A stretch of 64,000 nucleotides of DNA from Sphaerolaimus hirsutus (lineage: Eukaryota > Nematoda > Chromadorea > Monhysterida > Sphaerolaimidae): contig OZ038452.1 of NCBI GenBank assembly GCA_964036195.1, positions 14,440,704-14,504,703 on the forward strand. The letters run 5' to 3'. The translations under genes and the position numbers were made by a program. The notes under the pieces were generated by a model that saw only the letters and a list, made by a program, of their open reading frames with translations, ran no database searches and was not told the DNA's origin. This document shows, one piece after another, positions 54,255 to 64,000 of this stretch (positions within the stretch are counted from its first letter, which is position 1; every line of letters begins with the position of its first letter).

Positions 54255-54366
54255 GAAAAAAAATAGAACGCTAGCCTCCAATAGAAAGGCACCTCTAATA
54301 GAACGGCAGGTAAAAAAGTTGACCAAAAAATAGAACGGCGCCGTTCTATTAGAAGAAATACGGTAG
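54255..54366. mobile_element. TAGAACGGC-word element, partial
   Basis: AATAGAACGGCAGG words leading to CTATTAGAAGAAATACGGTA; the left terminus is decayed (AATAGAACGCTAG). Confidence 0.75.
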
Positions 54367-54391
54367 TTGGGTTTAGCACAGCACGGTTTCG

Positions 54392-54549
54392 GCACGTGGC
54401 AAGTCAAGTGTCAAATGTCAATTTAAAAAAATTATTATTGAACTTTTAACACTTTTCATGACAATTGACAAATTTGTATGACATTTTACCATTTTATTGA
54501 TATTTCACACTTGACTCAACACTTTACAGGGTGCGGGATTGTCTCGTAC
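54392..54549 (-). mobile_element. GTGCCAGTYCC foldback copy abutting a candidate exon
   Basis: On the minus strand it begins GTACGAGACAATCCCGCACC directly at a possible splice donor. The distal terminus (near ACTTGACTTGCCACGTGCC) is eroded. Confidence 0.55.
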
Positions 54550-54726
54550 CCCGAAAAACGCATCCCATCCAATCGACACTTCCTTATCAAGTGACGATGA
54601 ACTTTTCGAAAAACAAGAATTTATCACTAGGCACAGCGTAATCAGCTCGACGTAAAGGAACACACACACTGCTTTTCCACCATGGACGAAATCAATTGAG
54701 CCCGACAAATTTTTTCCCGGCATCAT
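54550..54726 (-). CDS. Candidate first exon with signal peptide, unknown gene
   Basis: Fifty-nine codons from ATG: MMPGKNLSGSIDFVHGGK, then a hydrophobic stretch AVCVFLYVELITLCLVINSC that looks like a signal peptide or anchor, then FSKSSSSLDKEVSIGWDAFF, then donor GGG/GTACGA in phase 0. The donor is the first base pair of a foldback copy, as in ERC intron 7. I found no second exon and recognise no family; it may be chance. Confidence 0.3.
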
Positions 54727-54949
54727 GATTAATTATCTGATAAGGTATCTGACTGAACTCGTACACGACCCGATTGAACTTGATGCCGTCTGACAGATTG
54801 AAATCCAGTCCATGAATTGAATGCCAATAAACAAATTGAATAGGACTGCGTGCGGTTACGGATATAATCGGTCGGGCAGCCCGGAAAACAGACAAATGAT
54901 TGTCGGGCTAACTTAGACCAGCGCCATAAGCGACAAAATCACAGCTGTT

Positions 54950-55725
54950 AAAACGTATTTACGTTTACTCGAAAAATACGTTTACTCGAGTACAGACTTG
55001 TTATCAATACTGAACTTTTTCAAAGTATGGTGTATGTGAAATACTTTTTACTCACCCCCGAGTACAGGAATGTAAAATACTTTTTACTCACCCCCGAGTA
55101 CAGGAATGTAAAATACTTTTTTACCTGTACTCATGAGTACAAGTGAGTAAATTAAATGTAAAATTGAGTACTTTTTCCTTGGAAAATGTAAAAGCTAGTG
55201 CTTTTCTTCATAGAATACGTAAAAGTGGGTACTTTTTTCATGGAAAATGTAAAAGCTACTACTTTTTACATGTGAGAGCAATTTGTGCATACTGAGTAAA
55301 TACATTTATGTTTTCTGTGACAAAAATCCCCTTACTCACCTTAACGCATACTTTTTGAAAGTACACCAGTGCAGAAGACATGATTCAGAAAATTTATGGG
55401 GTGCATAAAAAGCAAAGATGATCGAAATGAATTGGAACAACTGTAAAAATGGCAGTTGAAATGATCAAACTTGTGATGGGTAGGGAAATCGATTACTGTT
55501 ACTTTTACTGACTTTTATGTTTTCCTCAGTACACAATCTGAAAATATTCACTTTTATGTTTTCCCTGAGTAAAAATACTGGTTTTTACATTTACTCACCT
55601 TTCACAATGTATAAAAGAAATTTTTTTTGTAATACTTAACATTTTATGTAATCACGTAAAAATAAAAAAGGTACTTTAGATTTAAGTTTACTTTGAGAAA
55701 AAGTTAATTACTTTTAACAACTCTA
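54950..55725. mobile_element. ACTCGAGTAC-word element upstream of RRM2
   Basis: AGCTGTTAAAACGTATTTACG to TTTTAACAACTCTAG with TACTTTTTACTCACC words. It ends about 30 bp before the RRM2 promoter sites begin. Confidence 0.7.
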
Positions 55726-55754
55726 GACAAGACATGCGAGCGGGCGGAAGAGCG

Positions 55755-55874
55755 ATGCAAATGAATGGTACGAGTGTGTCTGTGGCTCCGCCCAACTCGA
55801 CTGCGATTGGACATTCAATTCAAATTCTGGCGCGCAAACAGCCCGTATAAAAATACCGCAAAAAGGGCGCGCAA
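55755..55874 (+). promoter_or_regulatory. RRM2: RRM2 S-phase-type promoter
   Basis: In order: ATGCAAAT octamer (55755-55762), a GC box GCTCCGCCC, an inverted CCAAT box ATTGG (55806-55810), an E2F-like TTCTGGCGCGCAAA (55825-55838), a TATA box TATAAAAAT (55846-55854) and a second GGGCGCGCAA (55865-55874). Transcription would start near 55,880. E2F and CCAAT control is established for animal R2 genes; use of these sites here is inference. Confidence 0.75.
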
Positions 55875-55949
55875 CAAAAATCGAGTGAATCGCACCCGCC
55901 TGCCTGCCAAATCCCGTGATCGATCTGAAACCCCTGAAACGTGCAAGCG

Positions 55950-56021
55950 ATGGCTTCAACCGCAACCAAGACGCCTCTGAAGGAGCAGCAGCTGGCGCAG
56001 CCGGCCGGCGCCAATTTCAAG
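55950..56021 (+). CDS. RRM2: RRM2 exon 1
   Basis: The ATG opens [20 protein letters not shown] and the exon ends TTCAAG/GTGCGT in phase 0. It lies about 95 bp below a TATA box. No earlier in-frame ATG fits the promoter, so this start is chosen. Confidence 0.93.
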
Positions 56022-59000
56022 GTGCGTCTGAGTGCTCCTTTTGCCGCGTCTCTTTTTTTGGCGAAGTGCCAAATTCAGTGTTAAGTGCTGTTTTTCAATC
56101 GCAGAGTCCGAGCGCAAAGTTGAATGAGCTGGAGCTGGTGTCGCCGGCTAAGGTGCAGCGAGTGGACGATGCGTCGCCCTTGAAGCGAAAGCTGGACCAG
56201 GAACCGGTTGAAGGCACTGCGGTGAGTGTTGTGGGTTTTGGGCGTTGATTTGGTCGCCATGGGTGATTGTGTACGTTTTGTCGTTGTTTGTGGATTCATG
56301 GAGTTCGTGGTGAAAATGCTGTACATTTTTACGTGTACTCGGCGTACCGCAAACTACGCGCAGAATCCTGGCATAATTTAATGAATAAGATCTTGTGCTA
56401 TTTTGTCGTAATTAATTATTGCATAGTAAAAACGAAATATTGATGAAATAGTAAACTGTATGATTTTTGGTTTATTATATGTAGGTATTATATAGATGGG
56501 TTATATGAGGTTTCCATACTAAGTGTGATGTCCACCGAAGTTACCAGTACTCGCTTTTTTAATAATAACCAATTTCGCCACGCTGCAGGCTGCCAGTGAG
56601 GTGTCCGAGCGCGAGAGCGAGCCGTTGTTGAGGGAGAACCCAAACAGATTCGTCATATTCCCGATCAAGTACCATGACATTTGGCAGATGTACAAGAAGG
56701 CCGAGGCGTCCTTTTGGACAGTGGAAGAGGTTGGTCAATGATCATCACTGGCCGTTGTTTTTCATTCTTTGTCTGGGCTTGTCCATCACTATTTTCACAT
56801 TTTTAAGTTTATGAATATGAGAAAATGCCTTTGTAATCGGTTTTGCATAGGTTTTTGATATTTGATGATACTCGAATTTGAATTGGACACTTATAAACGC
56901 TTGATAAATCTTTCCAAATTTACTTGGAAATAGGCGTCAGCGTCAGATAGATGCGCCATGGCGCTTTTTACTTTGGCGATAGCGCCAGGCATTTTGTTCC
57001 TGGCGCGATGGATAGATAGGGGCAAAAATCATGGCTCTTTTCATGGGTGTGGCGCCAGGCGCTAATGGCACCACAGGTAAATAGCGCCATGGCGCTTTTC
57101 CATCACTATATGGTAATCACACGGATACGTTAGTGGGTGACGCTGCTCGATACATCCCTTCGAACGTGCATCATTTCCAGGTGGACCTATCGAAGGACCT
57201 CATCGACTGGGCCAAGCTGAACAGCAACGAGCAGCACTTCATCAAGCACGTGCTCGCCTTCTTCGCCGCCTCCGACGGCATCGTCAACGAGAACCTGGTC
57301 GAGCGATTCATGCAGGAGGTGCAGGTGCCCGAGGCCAGGTGCTTCTACGGCTTCCAGATCGCCATAGAGAACATTCACTCGGAGATGTACAGTTTGCTGA
57401 TTGACACGTACATTAAGGATTCTGCAGAGAAGTGGGTTGATTTGATGTGGAGTTTTTGGGCTGATTGTATTAGGTTTTTCTCGTATCTTGTGGTTCTAGG
57501 GGTGGCGAACATGTCTGTTTATACAAAGTGAGTGTGATGTGAGGCGTGTGGAAGCGCATTCCGTGTTCTTGTACGCACAAACATCTGTGTGTGAAAATGC
57601 GTCCTTGGACGCGTGTTTGCAAAATTCCCGATAAATCGGTACTGAAATTTTTTCTGAACTGAAAGTACTTTCGATGTTTTCGTTTTTTATTTAAAAAATC
57701 TCCGGCCGTTCCTTTTTCATAGATAATTGTAATGTTCGAAACTATTCCTTTGTCAATTTCCCACCGAAAATCCATCCATTTGCCTCCCACACAACTTTCC
57801 ATCCCCGCCACGCAGGCAGAAACTGTTCAATGCAGTGGAAACGTTGCCGTGCGTGTCCAAGAAGGCCAACTGGGCTCAGAGGTGGACCGCCGACAAATCG
57901 AGCACGTTCGCCGAGCGAGTGGTCGCCTACGCCGCCGTTGAAGGCATTTTCTTCTCCGGGAGCTTTGCCAGCATTTTCTGGCTCAAAAAGAGAGGTTTCA
58001 TGCCTGGATTGACCTTCAGTAATGAGATGATTTCGAGGGATGAGGTGCGTGTGAATGTCTTTTTTTTGATGTTTCGGGTTTTTTTGTCATTGTGTAGTTG
58101 CCCTATCAATTATCCCGTGTGTTGGCATTATATCTCCAAGCCAGTTAAATTTGCCCAGAAAACTTACCATTGTGTGCTACGCGATTGCGATTTTTGTCGT
58201 TTCGTCCCCAGGCATGATATAATTTAGCTTTTTGGGTTATTATTGACCCTGCGCACACCAGTTCACGACCGGTAAACTCTAAATTCAGTTAACTCTTGAA
58301 TCAGCTTGGAACGACATTTGAGTTTACCGGAATAGTGTTCGTCAACTGTAGTAAATTAACAATCACCTAATGAGTACCCATGCACAATTCGCTCCCCATC
58401 GCAGTATACGTCCCTATTCACATCGTCCCAATGTGCCTACACACACTAGTTTTCACCGTGACTTCGTGTGAAAACTGAAAATTTTAAAAGTGCAAATTAT
58501 TGAACACGGTTGAATGATTAAATTTAATTTAAATTTGAATTTTAATGAAAGTTAAAGTTTGAAAATTTGAAAACTAAAACATGTATAACATACAAACAGT
58601 AGGCTGAATGTCGCCATGTCGCCATTTCAGTTTTCACACAAGTCACGGTGAAAACTAGTGTGTGTGGGCCATTATTCTGTCGGTTTATTGTCTTCAATGC
58701 TAAATACATCCTACGCAGGGTCTGCACTGCGACTTCGCGTGTCTCCTGTTCAACCACCTGGAGAACAAGTGCAGCGAGGCGCGCGTGCACGAGATCATCA
58801 CCGACGCCGTGTCCATCGAGCAGGAGTTTTTGACGGACGCGCTGCCCTGCGACATGATCGGCATGAACTGCAGGCTCATGGCCCAGTATATAGAGTATTG
58901 CGCCGACAGGCTTTTGGTTGAGCTGAACTGCTCCAAGGTGGGTGCGCTCTGTTGTTTGGTGCTAATCCCATCAGTTTGGCGCTAACATTCTATGGATAGG

Positions 59001-59826
59001 GGTGGGAATAGCGTTCGTCATTTTTAATATAAATCTACCTTTTCAAATTGGACCTACTTTTCTTCAAAGTCACCTTGGAGGGTGGTATCGATTAATTTCA
59101 AAAGATAACCAGCGTACTTTGGTAATAAATATAGTCACTGTGGAGCAGTCGGCATATGACCCTCACTTTTTTTTTTGGGGGGGGGGGGTGGCGTTCCATA
59201 TCCATCCGTTTTGCACAGGGTCCAGAATTTTTGATCTGGGTTGGGGTCTGCTTGTTTACGGAGGCCGGCAAACGGTGGGGGGCTCAGCCCCCCTAAAATT
59301 TTAGCCACGGACGAAATTGCGTTTTGGCGCTAGCGCCATTCATAGGCGCCATTGGTGTTAGCGCTGGCAATGGAAACTTCTCGAAATTACATACATATAG
59401 TGCGGATGGCACAAAATTGAGTGTATTGAATGGGGTTTTTCGACTGCAGCGATTGATTTACTTAAAATACCTGCGCTTACTTAAAAGATTTACCTCCGCT
59501 TGCGGGTAAAATTTTTTCACAATCAGTTCAAAAATTGGTACCGAAAGTTGTAATTTCATTCACTTTGTTATGCCTCATCCCCCTGGATACGTCCTTGGTT
59601 TTGCGTTATATTGCGTCTCCTGTCCCTGCTTATTCAAGGTTAATGTTCAATCATTGTCAAGCTTTCTTTGCAGTTGTTCAAGAAGGAGAACCCATTCGAC
59701 TTCATGGAGCACATCTCGCTGGAAGGCAAGACCAACTTCTTCGAGAAAAAAGTCGGCGAGTATCAGAAATGTGGCGTGATGAATTCGCCCGACCAGCGTG
59801 TGTTCACTTTGGCGGCTGACTTTTAA
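55950..59826 (+). CDS. RRM2: Ribonucleoside-diphosphate reductase small subunit (R2), 7 exons, complete
   Basis: Class I RNR beta subunit; it carries the diiron-tyrosyl radical that lets the large subunit reduce ribonucleotides to deoxyribonucleotides in the cytosol. Exons: 55950-56021, 56105-56221, 56589-56729, 57181-57431, 57816-58044, 58719-58937, 59674-59826. All are GT-AG and in phase, giving 393 aa (human 389). Iron ligands Asp142, Glu173, His176, Glu236, Glu270 and His273 and radical Tyr180 are all present, as are [42 protein letters not shown] and the R1-docking tail FTLAADF. The N-terminal SPAK and SPLKRK sites look like cyclin-dependent kinase targets. The radical and ligand set plus the N-terminal tail argue for a functional R2 rather than a pseudogene. 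Confidence 0.98.
56105..56221 (+). CDS. RRM2: RRM2 exon 2
   Basis: Acceptor CAATCGCAG, donor ACTGCG/GTGAGT, phase 0. It encodes [20 protein letters not shown] and [14 protein letters not shown], the variable regulatory tail with two Ser-Pro sites. Confidence 0.93.
56589..56729 (+). CDS. RRM2: RRM2 exon 3
   Basis: Acceptor CGCTGCAG, donor GAAGAG/GTTGGT, phase 0. It encodes [20 protein letters not shown] and [12 protein letters not shown], the conserved entry to the R2 fold. Confidence 0.97.
56945..57107. mobile_element. GGCGCCATGGCGC-word element in RRM2 intron 3
   Basis: GATGCGCCATGGCGCTTTTT and GCGCCATGGCGCTTTTCCAT face the intron interior; the right end CCATCACTA matches the family terminus. 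Confidence 0.65.
57181..57431 (+). CDS. RRM2: RRM2 exon 4, iron ligands and radical tyrosine
   Basis: Acceptor CATTTCCAG; the donor is GAGAA/GTGGGT, which splits a Lys codon. It carries Asp142, Glu173, His176 and Tyr180. The reading frame happens to stay open into the intron to 57,531, but that extension matches no R2 sequence. Confidence 0.97.
57816..58044 (+). CDS. RRM2: RRM2 exon 5
   Basis: Acceptor CCACGCAG, donor GATGAG/GTGCGT. It encodes [20 protein letters not shown] through [10 protein letters not shown] with Glu236 and, as its last residue, ligand Glu270. Confidence 0.97.
58430..58671. mobile_element. ACACACTAG-type foldback in RRM2 intron 5
   Basis: GCCTACACACACTAGTTTTC pairs with GAAAACTAGTGTGTGTGGGC; just 48 bp upstream of RRM2 exon 6. 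A partial relative lies at 58,243-58,375. Confidence 0.85.
58719..58937 (+). CDS. RRM2: RRM2 exon 6
   Basis: Acceptor CCTACGCAG, donor TCCAAG/GTGGGT, phase 0. It starts [11 protein letters not shown], with iron ligand His273, and ends LLVELNCSK. Confidence 0.97.
59674..59826 (+). CDS. RRM2: RRM2 exon 7 (terminal)
   Basis: Acceptor TTTCTTTGCAG; it encodes [20 protein letters not shown] and ends FTLAADF, TAA. The last seven residues are the docking peptide for the large subunit. Confidence 0.97.
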   Translation: MFKKENPFDFMEHISLEGKTNFFEKKVGEYQKCGVMNSPDQRVFTLAADF

Positions 59827-59947
59827 GTTTTTGCAGGGATTAGTGCCCAAATTTCATTGTGGAGGCGACATTTGGGCATTCGCGTCATGCATTGTATACT
59901 GTAGATCACAACAAATTCAAATTCACGGTTTTCAATGAATTTTCGAT

Positions 59948-59953
59948 AAATAA
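59948..59953 (+). terminator. RRM2: RRM2 polyadenylation signal
   Basis: A canonical AATAAA lies about 120 bp after the RRM2 stop codon. Another lies near 60,449. Confidence 0.6.
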
Positions 59954-60247
59954 ATAGCTGATTCTATTCTGTCTTTGATTCATAATGCACTTTCGCGTGA
60001 CGCCTTTGCAATGAAATCTGAGTGTTCAATACGAGCGCCCTCACACCGTGCTCGTGCTACATGATAACTATTGTACGTCTACCGACTACCACCCATCATT
60101 GCTATTGCCACTGCGGTAGCTGATCTCCGGCATTTATTCACTTCGATATTTGTTGCATTTCTAATTTAGCATTTTGCGACCTAGAGATTTTTGCTAACGG
60201 TGATTTTTTACATTTCGTTTTTTTACGACATTTCTTGTTTTGACTTG

Positions 60248-60415
60248 TATGGCCCCACTCACGCTAGTTGACATTGACACCAAATGTCAATTGGTTCCGT
60301 TCCCAATTCAAAGCATGCGTTTGAACGTCATTCGTCGGCTCGTCAGCAAGCTTTGAATCTGGATCGGCACCAGTTGACATTTGGTGTCGATGTCTACTAG
60401 CGTGTGGGGACCCAA
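60248..60415. mobile_element. Foldback with CTAGTTGACATTGACACC arms
   Basis: GGCCCCACTCACGCTAGTTG pairs with CTACTAGCGTGTGGGGACC; arms include ACACCAAATGTCAA. Confidence 0.83.
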
Positions 60416-60620
60416 TCTTGTATGTCACTTGTATATTTACAATTGTAAATAAAATTATTTCTGACCGTTTATAAAAAGTTGGTTGATGTGTATCCGTGCA
60501 TTATGTTGCGAACTGCTTTAAAAACCCATTAACTTAAATGACCATTCGCTGTGCTAGTTACTTTTATCGGCGTTGGGCGAGTAAATATTGTCATACATGG
60601 CAATCTTTTAAACCTTCCGT

Positions 60621-61038
60621 TAGGATCCAAACGGGATTGACTTTTCGGGATCGGGATTGGCTTTTTAAGATTTCGGGATCGGGATTGTTATTTTCATATT
60701 TCTGGATCCGGATTGGGGCCACGTGATCGGGATTGGCAATTTTCCGGGATTGGGATTGGGGGTCAAGATTTTGGCCATAATTGTGGAATTCGGTGTTGTT
60801 CACAAAGCTTTAAAAACACTCGAATGCCAGAAAAGTGGCATAACATAGATGATGGAGGTTTCCGTACGCATTTTTAGAGCAAAAACGTCATTTTTTCACA
60901 TTTTATTATTTCCACTGATTTTTACGGGATCGGGATTGGGTTTTCAAAACTTTCGGGATCGGCTTTTTTTTTGGGAATTCGGGATCGGGACCACATAATC
61001 TCGAAATTTCTGGGGATCTGGATCCCGTTTGAATCCTA
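60621..61038. mobile_element. CGGGATTGG-word hAT-like element
   Basis: Ends TAGGATCCAAACGGGAT and ATCCCGTTTGAATCCTA; flanks CCTTCCGT and CCTTCCAT (7 of 8). The interior is degenerate TCGGGATCGGGATTGG words. Confidence 0.88.
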
Positions 61039-61074
61039 CCTTCCATAATTATCAAGAACTAGATTTACCACGAA

Positions 61075-61360
61075 TTATTTACCGACAATATACTGGTCAC
61101 TTGTCATGTTGCCAGTGATGTCAGTGTGGTGCTGTTGATTGTAATATTGTACAGGTGTCCCGGCAATCGCTGGCGACGGTCGCGCTGCCGAGTTTCTAGT
61201 TTCCAGAAAGTACGATGGCCGGCTTTGTCGTGGTTGGTTCACTTGATTGTCCTGCCCTTGGGGTTCGGCTTGGATTACGCGTTGATTTCTGCCGCTCGTT
61301 CGTGGCAAGCGGCGGTTGTTCTGAGTAAGGTGGCTAGGTGCCTGTCGCGCATGTTGACGA
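61075..61360 (-). CDS. Candidate internal exon of unknown protein
   Basis: After acceptor AAGTCAAGCAG the minus strand is open for about 94 codons, rich in Gln, Asn, Arg and Pro (RQHARQAPSHLTQNNRRLPR ... SRPSYFLETRNSAARPSPA ... QYYNQQHHTDITGNM). Possible donors are CCA/GTATAT and GTCG/GTAAAT just before a stop. The composition looks like a disordered protein region; no family recognised, no neighbouring exon found. Confidence 0.35.
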
Positions 61361-62099
61361 CTGCTTGACTTTGCTCTTGACTTACCTTGCTTCTTAACTT
61401 GTCACTTGCGGAACCGGCATGTGACAGTTCAGAGTTCAGCACTTGTCAACTAGCGCCCAAGAAAGGTAACAATCATTATGTGGCTATCAGCGATAGTAAG
61501 CTTTGAACAGTTTATTTTCTAGCGTTGATTCTGATTTTTTCATTTACCGCAAATCCTCTAGTAAGTACCCCTTCGAATGACTCCCCTCTGTTGGCGAGGT
61601 TGGGAAAAAAGAAGTCTTCCCCTCTTGATCAAAAGGATAAGATACAAAAGAATGCAGCGACAGCAGAGACATGATGTGTATGCATTGTATACACATTGTT
61701 TTATTGTTGTTGGACAATAAAATACCTGAATCACATGAGTTGACAGACCGAATCCATACAAAGTTTTCTGAGGAAGAAATACCCCCCCCCCCCCAATTGG
61801 TCAATACCAAGTGGTCAAGTTACAATAAAATTCGAAATTTCGATTTTTTGCAGTTCACTGAGCAGTCAAATGACAATACATTTTCATAAATTGAAAATGC
61901 CCTATAAAATTCAAATTTATTGTCTCATTGGCTGCTCGGTTGACTGCAAAACGTCAAAACTGAATACAAAGGGCTAGGCATTTGTTTCCTGTTTTTACTA
62001 CTGTTATCAGCCCGTTCTGTTTGCCGCAGCCACTGTCATGTGCACACAGCCAGCGGCGAGATCTCGGCCGTAAAGTAAATCCGGCCGTAGTGCATGGTT

Positions 62100-62400
62100 G
62101 TACAAACGTATTTACGTTTACTCGATAAATACCTATACTCGAGTGCTGCGTAAATACGTTTACGTTTCCTCCGAAAAAATACCGGTACTCAGTTACTCGC
62201 GTACTTTTTGAAAGTACGCGAGTACAGAAAACGAGTTTTTACAGATATTTACGTTTACTCACCTTTTACACAGCGTAAAAGTAGAAAATTTTTACTTTAC
62301 GTTTTCTGTATTCAGGTGTGACTAAAAATAAAATACTTTACGTTTACGTTTACTTTGAAAAAAGTTCAGCACTTCAACAAAGCAAAGTTCAACTCTGCCG
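62100..62400. mobile_element. ACTCGAGTAC-word element
   Basis: ACGTATTTACGTTTACTCG and TACTCGAGTGC words, ending near GTTCAACTCTG. Confidence 0.6.
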
Positions 62401-62619
62401 TAATGATGCCCGGCCTAAAGTAGCACCCTCTACTTTACGGCCGGGTTTACTTTACGGCCGGACCATCCCCACAGCCAGCCCCGTGGCCACCCCTCAAATC
62501 CCCTGCCCAGCGCGCACATACGCCGGTTACGCACATAGGCCCAGCTCGCACATAGCGCCAGTCATGTGCGTATCGGTCCTATGTGCGTGCCGGGTTTATG
62601 TGCGAAATAGACCTGTCCC

Positions 62620-63820
62620 GGCGGGGAAATTTTGGCTCGGAAAGGTCGAAGTTCAAGACACATGGCTTCGCGACTGTCCAATTCCTGATCAATGTTGTAA
62701 TAATTCAGCTGGGCGACAAATCGATGTACTGACATTGTAACACTTAGCAATTTGTTGCCGCAGCTGGGCGGCAGTTTAGTCGCGCCGGATGGTCACCGCC
62801 TATTTTACAAAATCAGAGAAAACTTCCCCGTAGCGAGCAGACGCGACCTTGCCTCGCCGCGGCTGCTGCATGTACTTACTCGAAAATTTGATAAATTTTG
62901 GCTTACGTTTTCCTTGTAAAGGCACCGTTGACACAAAAATTTCTGTCATTTACAGCCATTATGGTGTTTTGTTTGTCGTTTTATTACGATTCTCGTATGT
63001 TCGCTTCAGTTGATAAGAAAACAATCCGCAGTGTCGACCGGGGCGAGGCGGAAATTCGCATGAATTTCGCTTGTTTACCTTAGCCATAATTCGCTTGAAG
63101 CCGATTGCGCGCCGTATTTGTGCCAGAAACTTTCCATTACCCAACATTATTGACGCCGTACTTTTTATGTAACTTTATTCACACCTCAAGCATTTGCACC
63201 GCGATAAGTCCAGAAAATGACCACTTGAAGGGTGTCTTGAAAATCCACAGAAAAATCTGGGGTGGTGTTAAAGGGGGTGGGGGGGGTGACAGTGACACCA
63301 TACTTCTAATATAGCTTGATTGTGATTGTGACGCTGTTCAACTATATTGAGGTTCAGGAAAGGTGCCGCGACATTTTCTCTCGAACAACCCCTCCCCCAC
63401 CCTCAGTCCCAACATAATGTAGTACTCCAATAAAATCGACTGTAATTTTTCAACTGCGTCCAACATTCAGCGATGCCGATGTGACCCTGTTTTTTAACAC
63501 TTTTTTGTTTTGAAATTAGCATAAAATATATCAGACAGGCCACAAGAGGTCCAATGTCCGCCTTTTTTAAGATGTGTGTTTATGGGCGCTTATACTGTCT
63601 GTTGTGCTCTGATAACTTTGTTATGCTGGAAATTGGGTGGCCTTTGTTGTTTAGCTGTTTTACAGATGGAAATTAGAGAAAAAATACCACTACCAGTGTT
63701 TAATGATATGAAAACCTGTAAATATGTGATTCAGAAGAGGCACAAACTAGATATTGCCCCTTGTTAATATGATCATTCGGGGCTGAGCTCTGTTTTTTCG
63801 CACAAAATAACTGGCGTAGT
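62620..63820. other. No gene seen
   Basis: Short open frames only, with a G run near 63,280 and no defined repeat. Confidence 0.4.
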
Positions 63821-63821
63821 C

Positions 63822-64000
63822 TAAAGCTGAGATTACAGCTCAGCGTGAATTTGATGTAAAATGATGACATAAAATTACGTCGTAAAATTAATTACATGAG
63901 TGTGGACGATGCTACAGCCTACAGGTCTACAATTTTTTATGGATAATATATGAATCAATACATTAATCGTGTCCATTACTGAGTGTGATCAGCCACAGCT
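63822..64000. mobile_element. AAGCTGAGATTACAGC foldback, cut by window end
   Basis: AAAGCTGAGATTACAGCTCA opens a third member of the 33-kb terminus group; the other arm lies beyond the window. Confidence 0.55.

Noticed and set aside
57133..57531. 132-codon plus-strand frame around RRM2 exon 4
   Set aside because: It reads from intron 3 through exon 4 into intron 4. Residues after DSAEK do not match R2, while splicing at 57,431 restores the conserved [11 protein letters not shown].

Overview
The window looks like a repeat-dense invertebrate animal nuclear genome. GT-AG introns, GC-rich coding exons set in AT-rich spacer and two clear animal genes support that. An arthropod-like animal is plausible, but nothing in the window fixes the phylum. 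There is no operon structure, and I saw no intact transposase, virus or CRISPR array.

Genes. (1) An ELKS/CAST/ERC (Bruchpilot-family) presynaptic active-zone scaffold lies on the minus strand. Sixteen exons from 22,355 down to the stop at 11,631 join with every splice phase agreeing and encode 1,019 residues, ending in the RIM-PDZ ligand Ile-Trp-Ala. Seven weaker exons further upstream (30.1, 31.7, 32.0, 36.0, 45.1, 46.0 and 50.3 kb) also chain in phase and may be the 5' part of the gene (about 1,212 aa in all); these are inference. (2) A complete seven-exon ribonucleotide reductase small subunit (RRM2, 393 aa) lies on the plus strand at 55,950-59,826, with an S-phase-type promoter. (3) A tRNA-Arg(TCT) gene sits inside an ERC intron on the opposite strand. 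(4) Two orphan minus-strand exon candidates lie at 54.5 and 61.2 kb.

Layout. 1-11.6 kb: dispersed MITEs and foldbacks, no gene seen. 11.6-22.4 kb: ERC core. 22.4-50.4 kb: probable long 5' introns of ERC, full of nested non-autonomous elements and a 3-kb minisatellite block at 38.1-41.1 kb. 50.4-55.7 kb: nested elements. 55.7-60 kb: RRM2. 60-64 kb: repeats.

Mobile DNA. Many elements have flanking 8-bp direct repeats and short hAT-like termini. Their interiors are degenerate reiterations of one short word (GGAAAACGG, AATAAA, GTGTAAGT, GGCACC, GGCGCCATGGCGC, CGGGATTGG). A second large group starts TACCGTATT. The most interesting group is a palindromic foldback family starting GTGCCAGTCCC and ending GGGACTGGCACC(AG). 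One ERC intron consists entirely of a copy of it, and a second, in the inferred 5' part, is a copy with a later insertion nested in it. This looks like active intron creation (introners).
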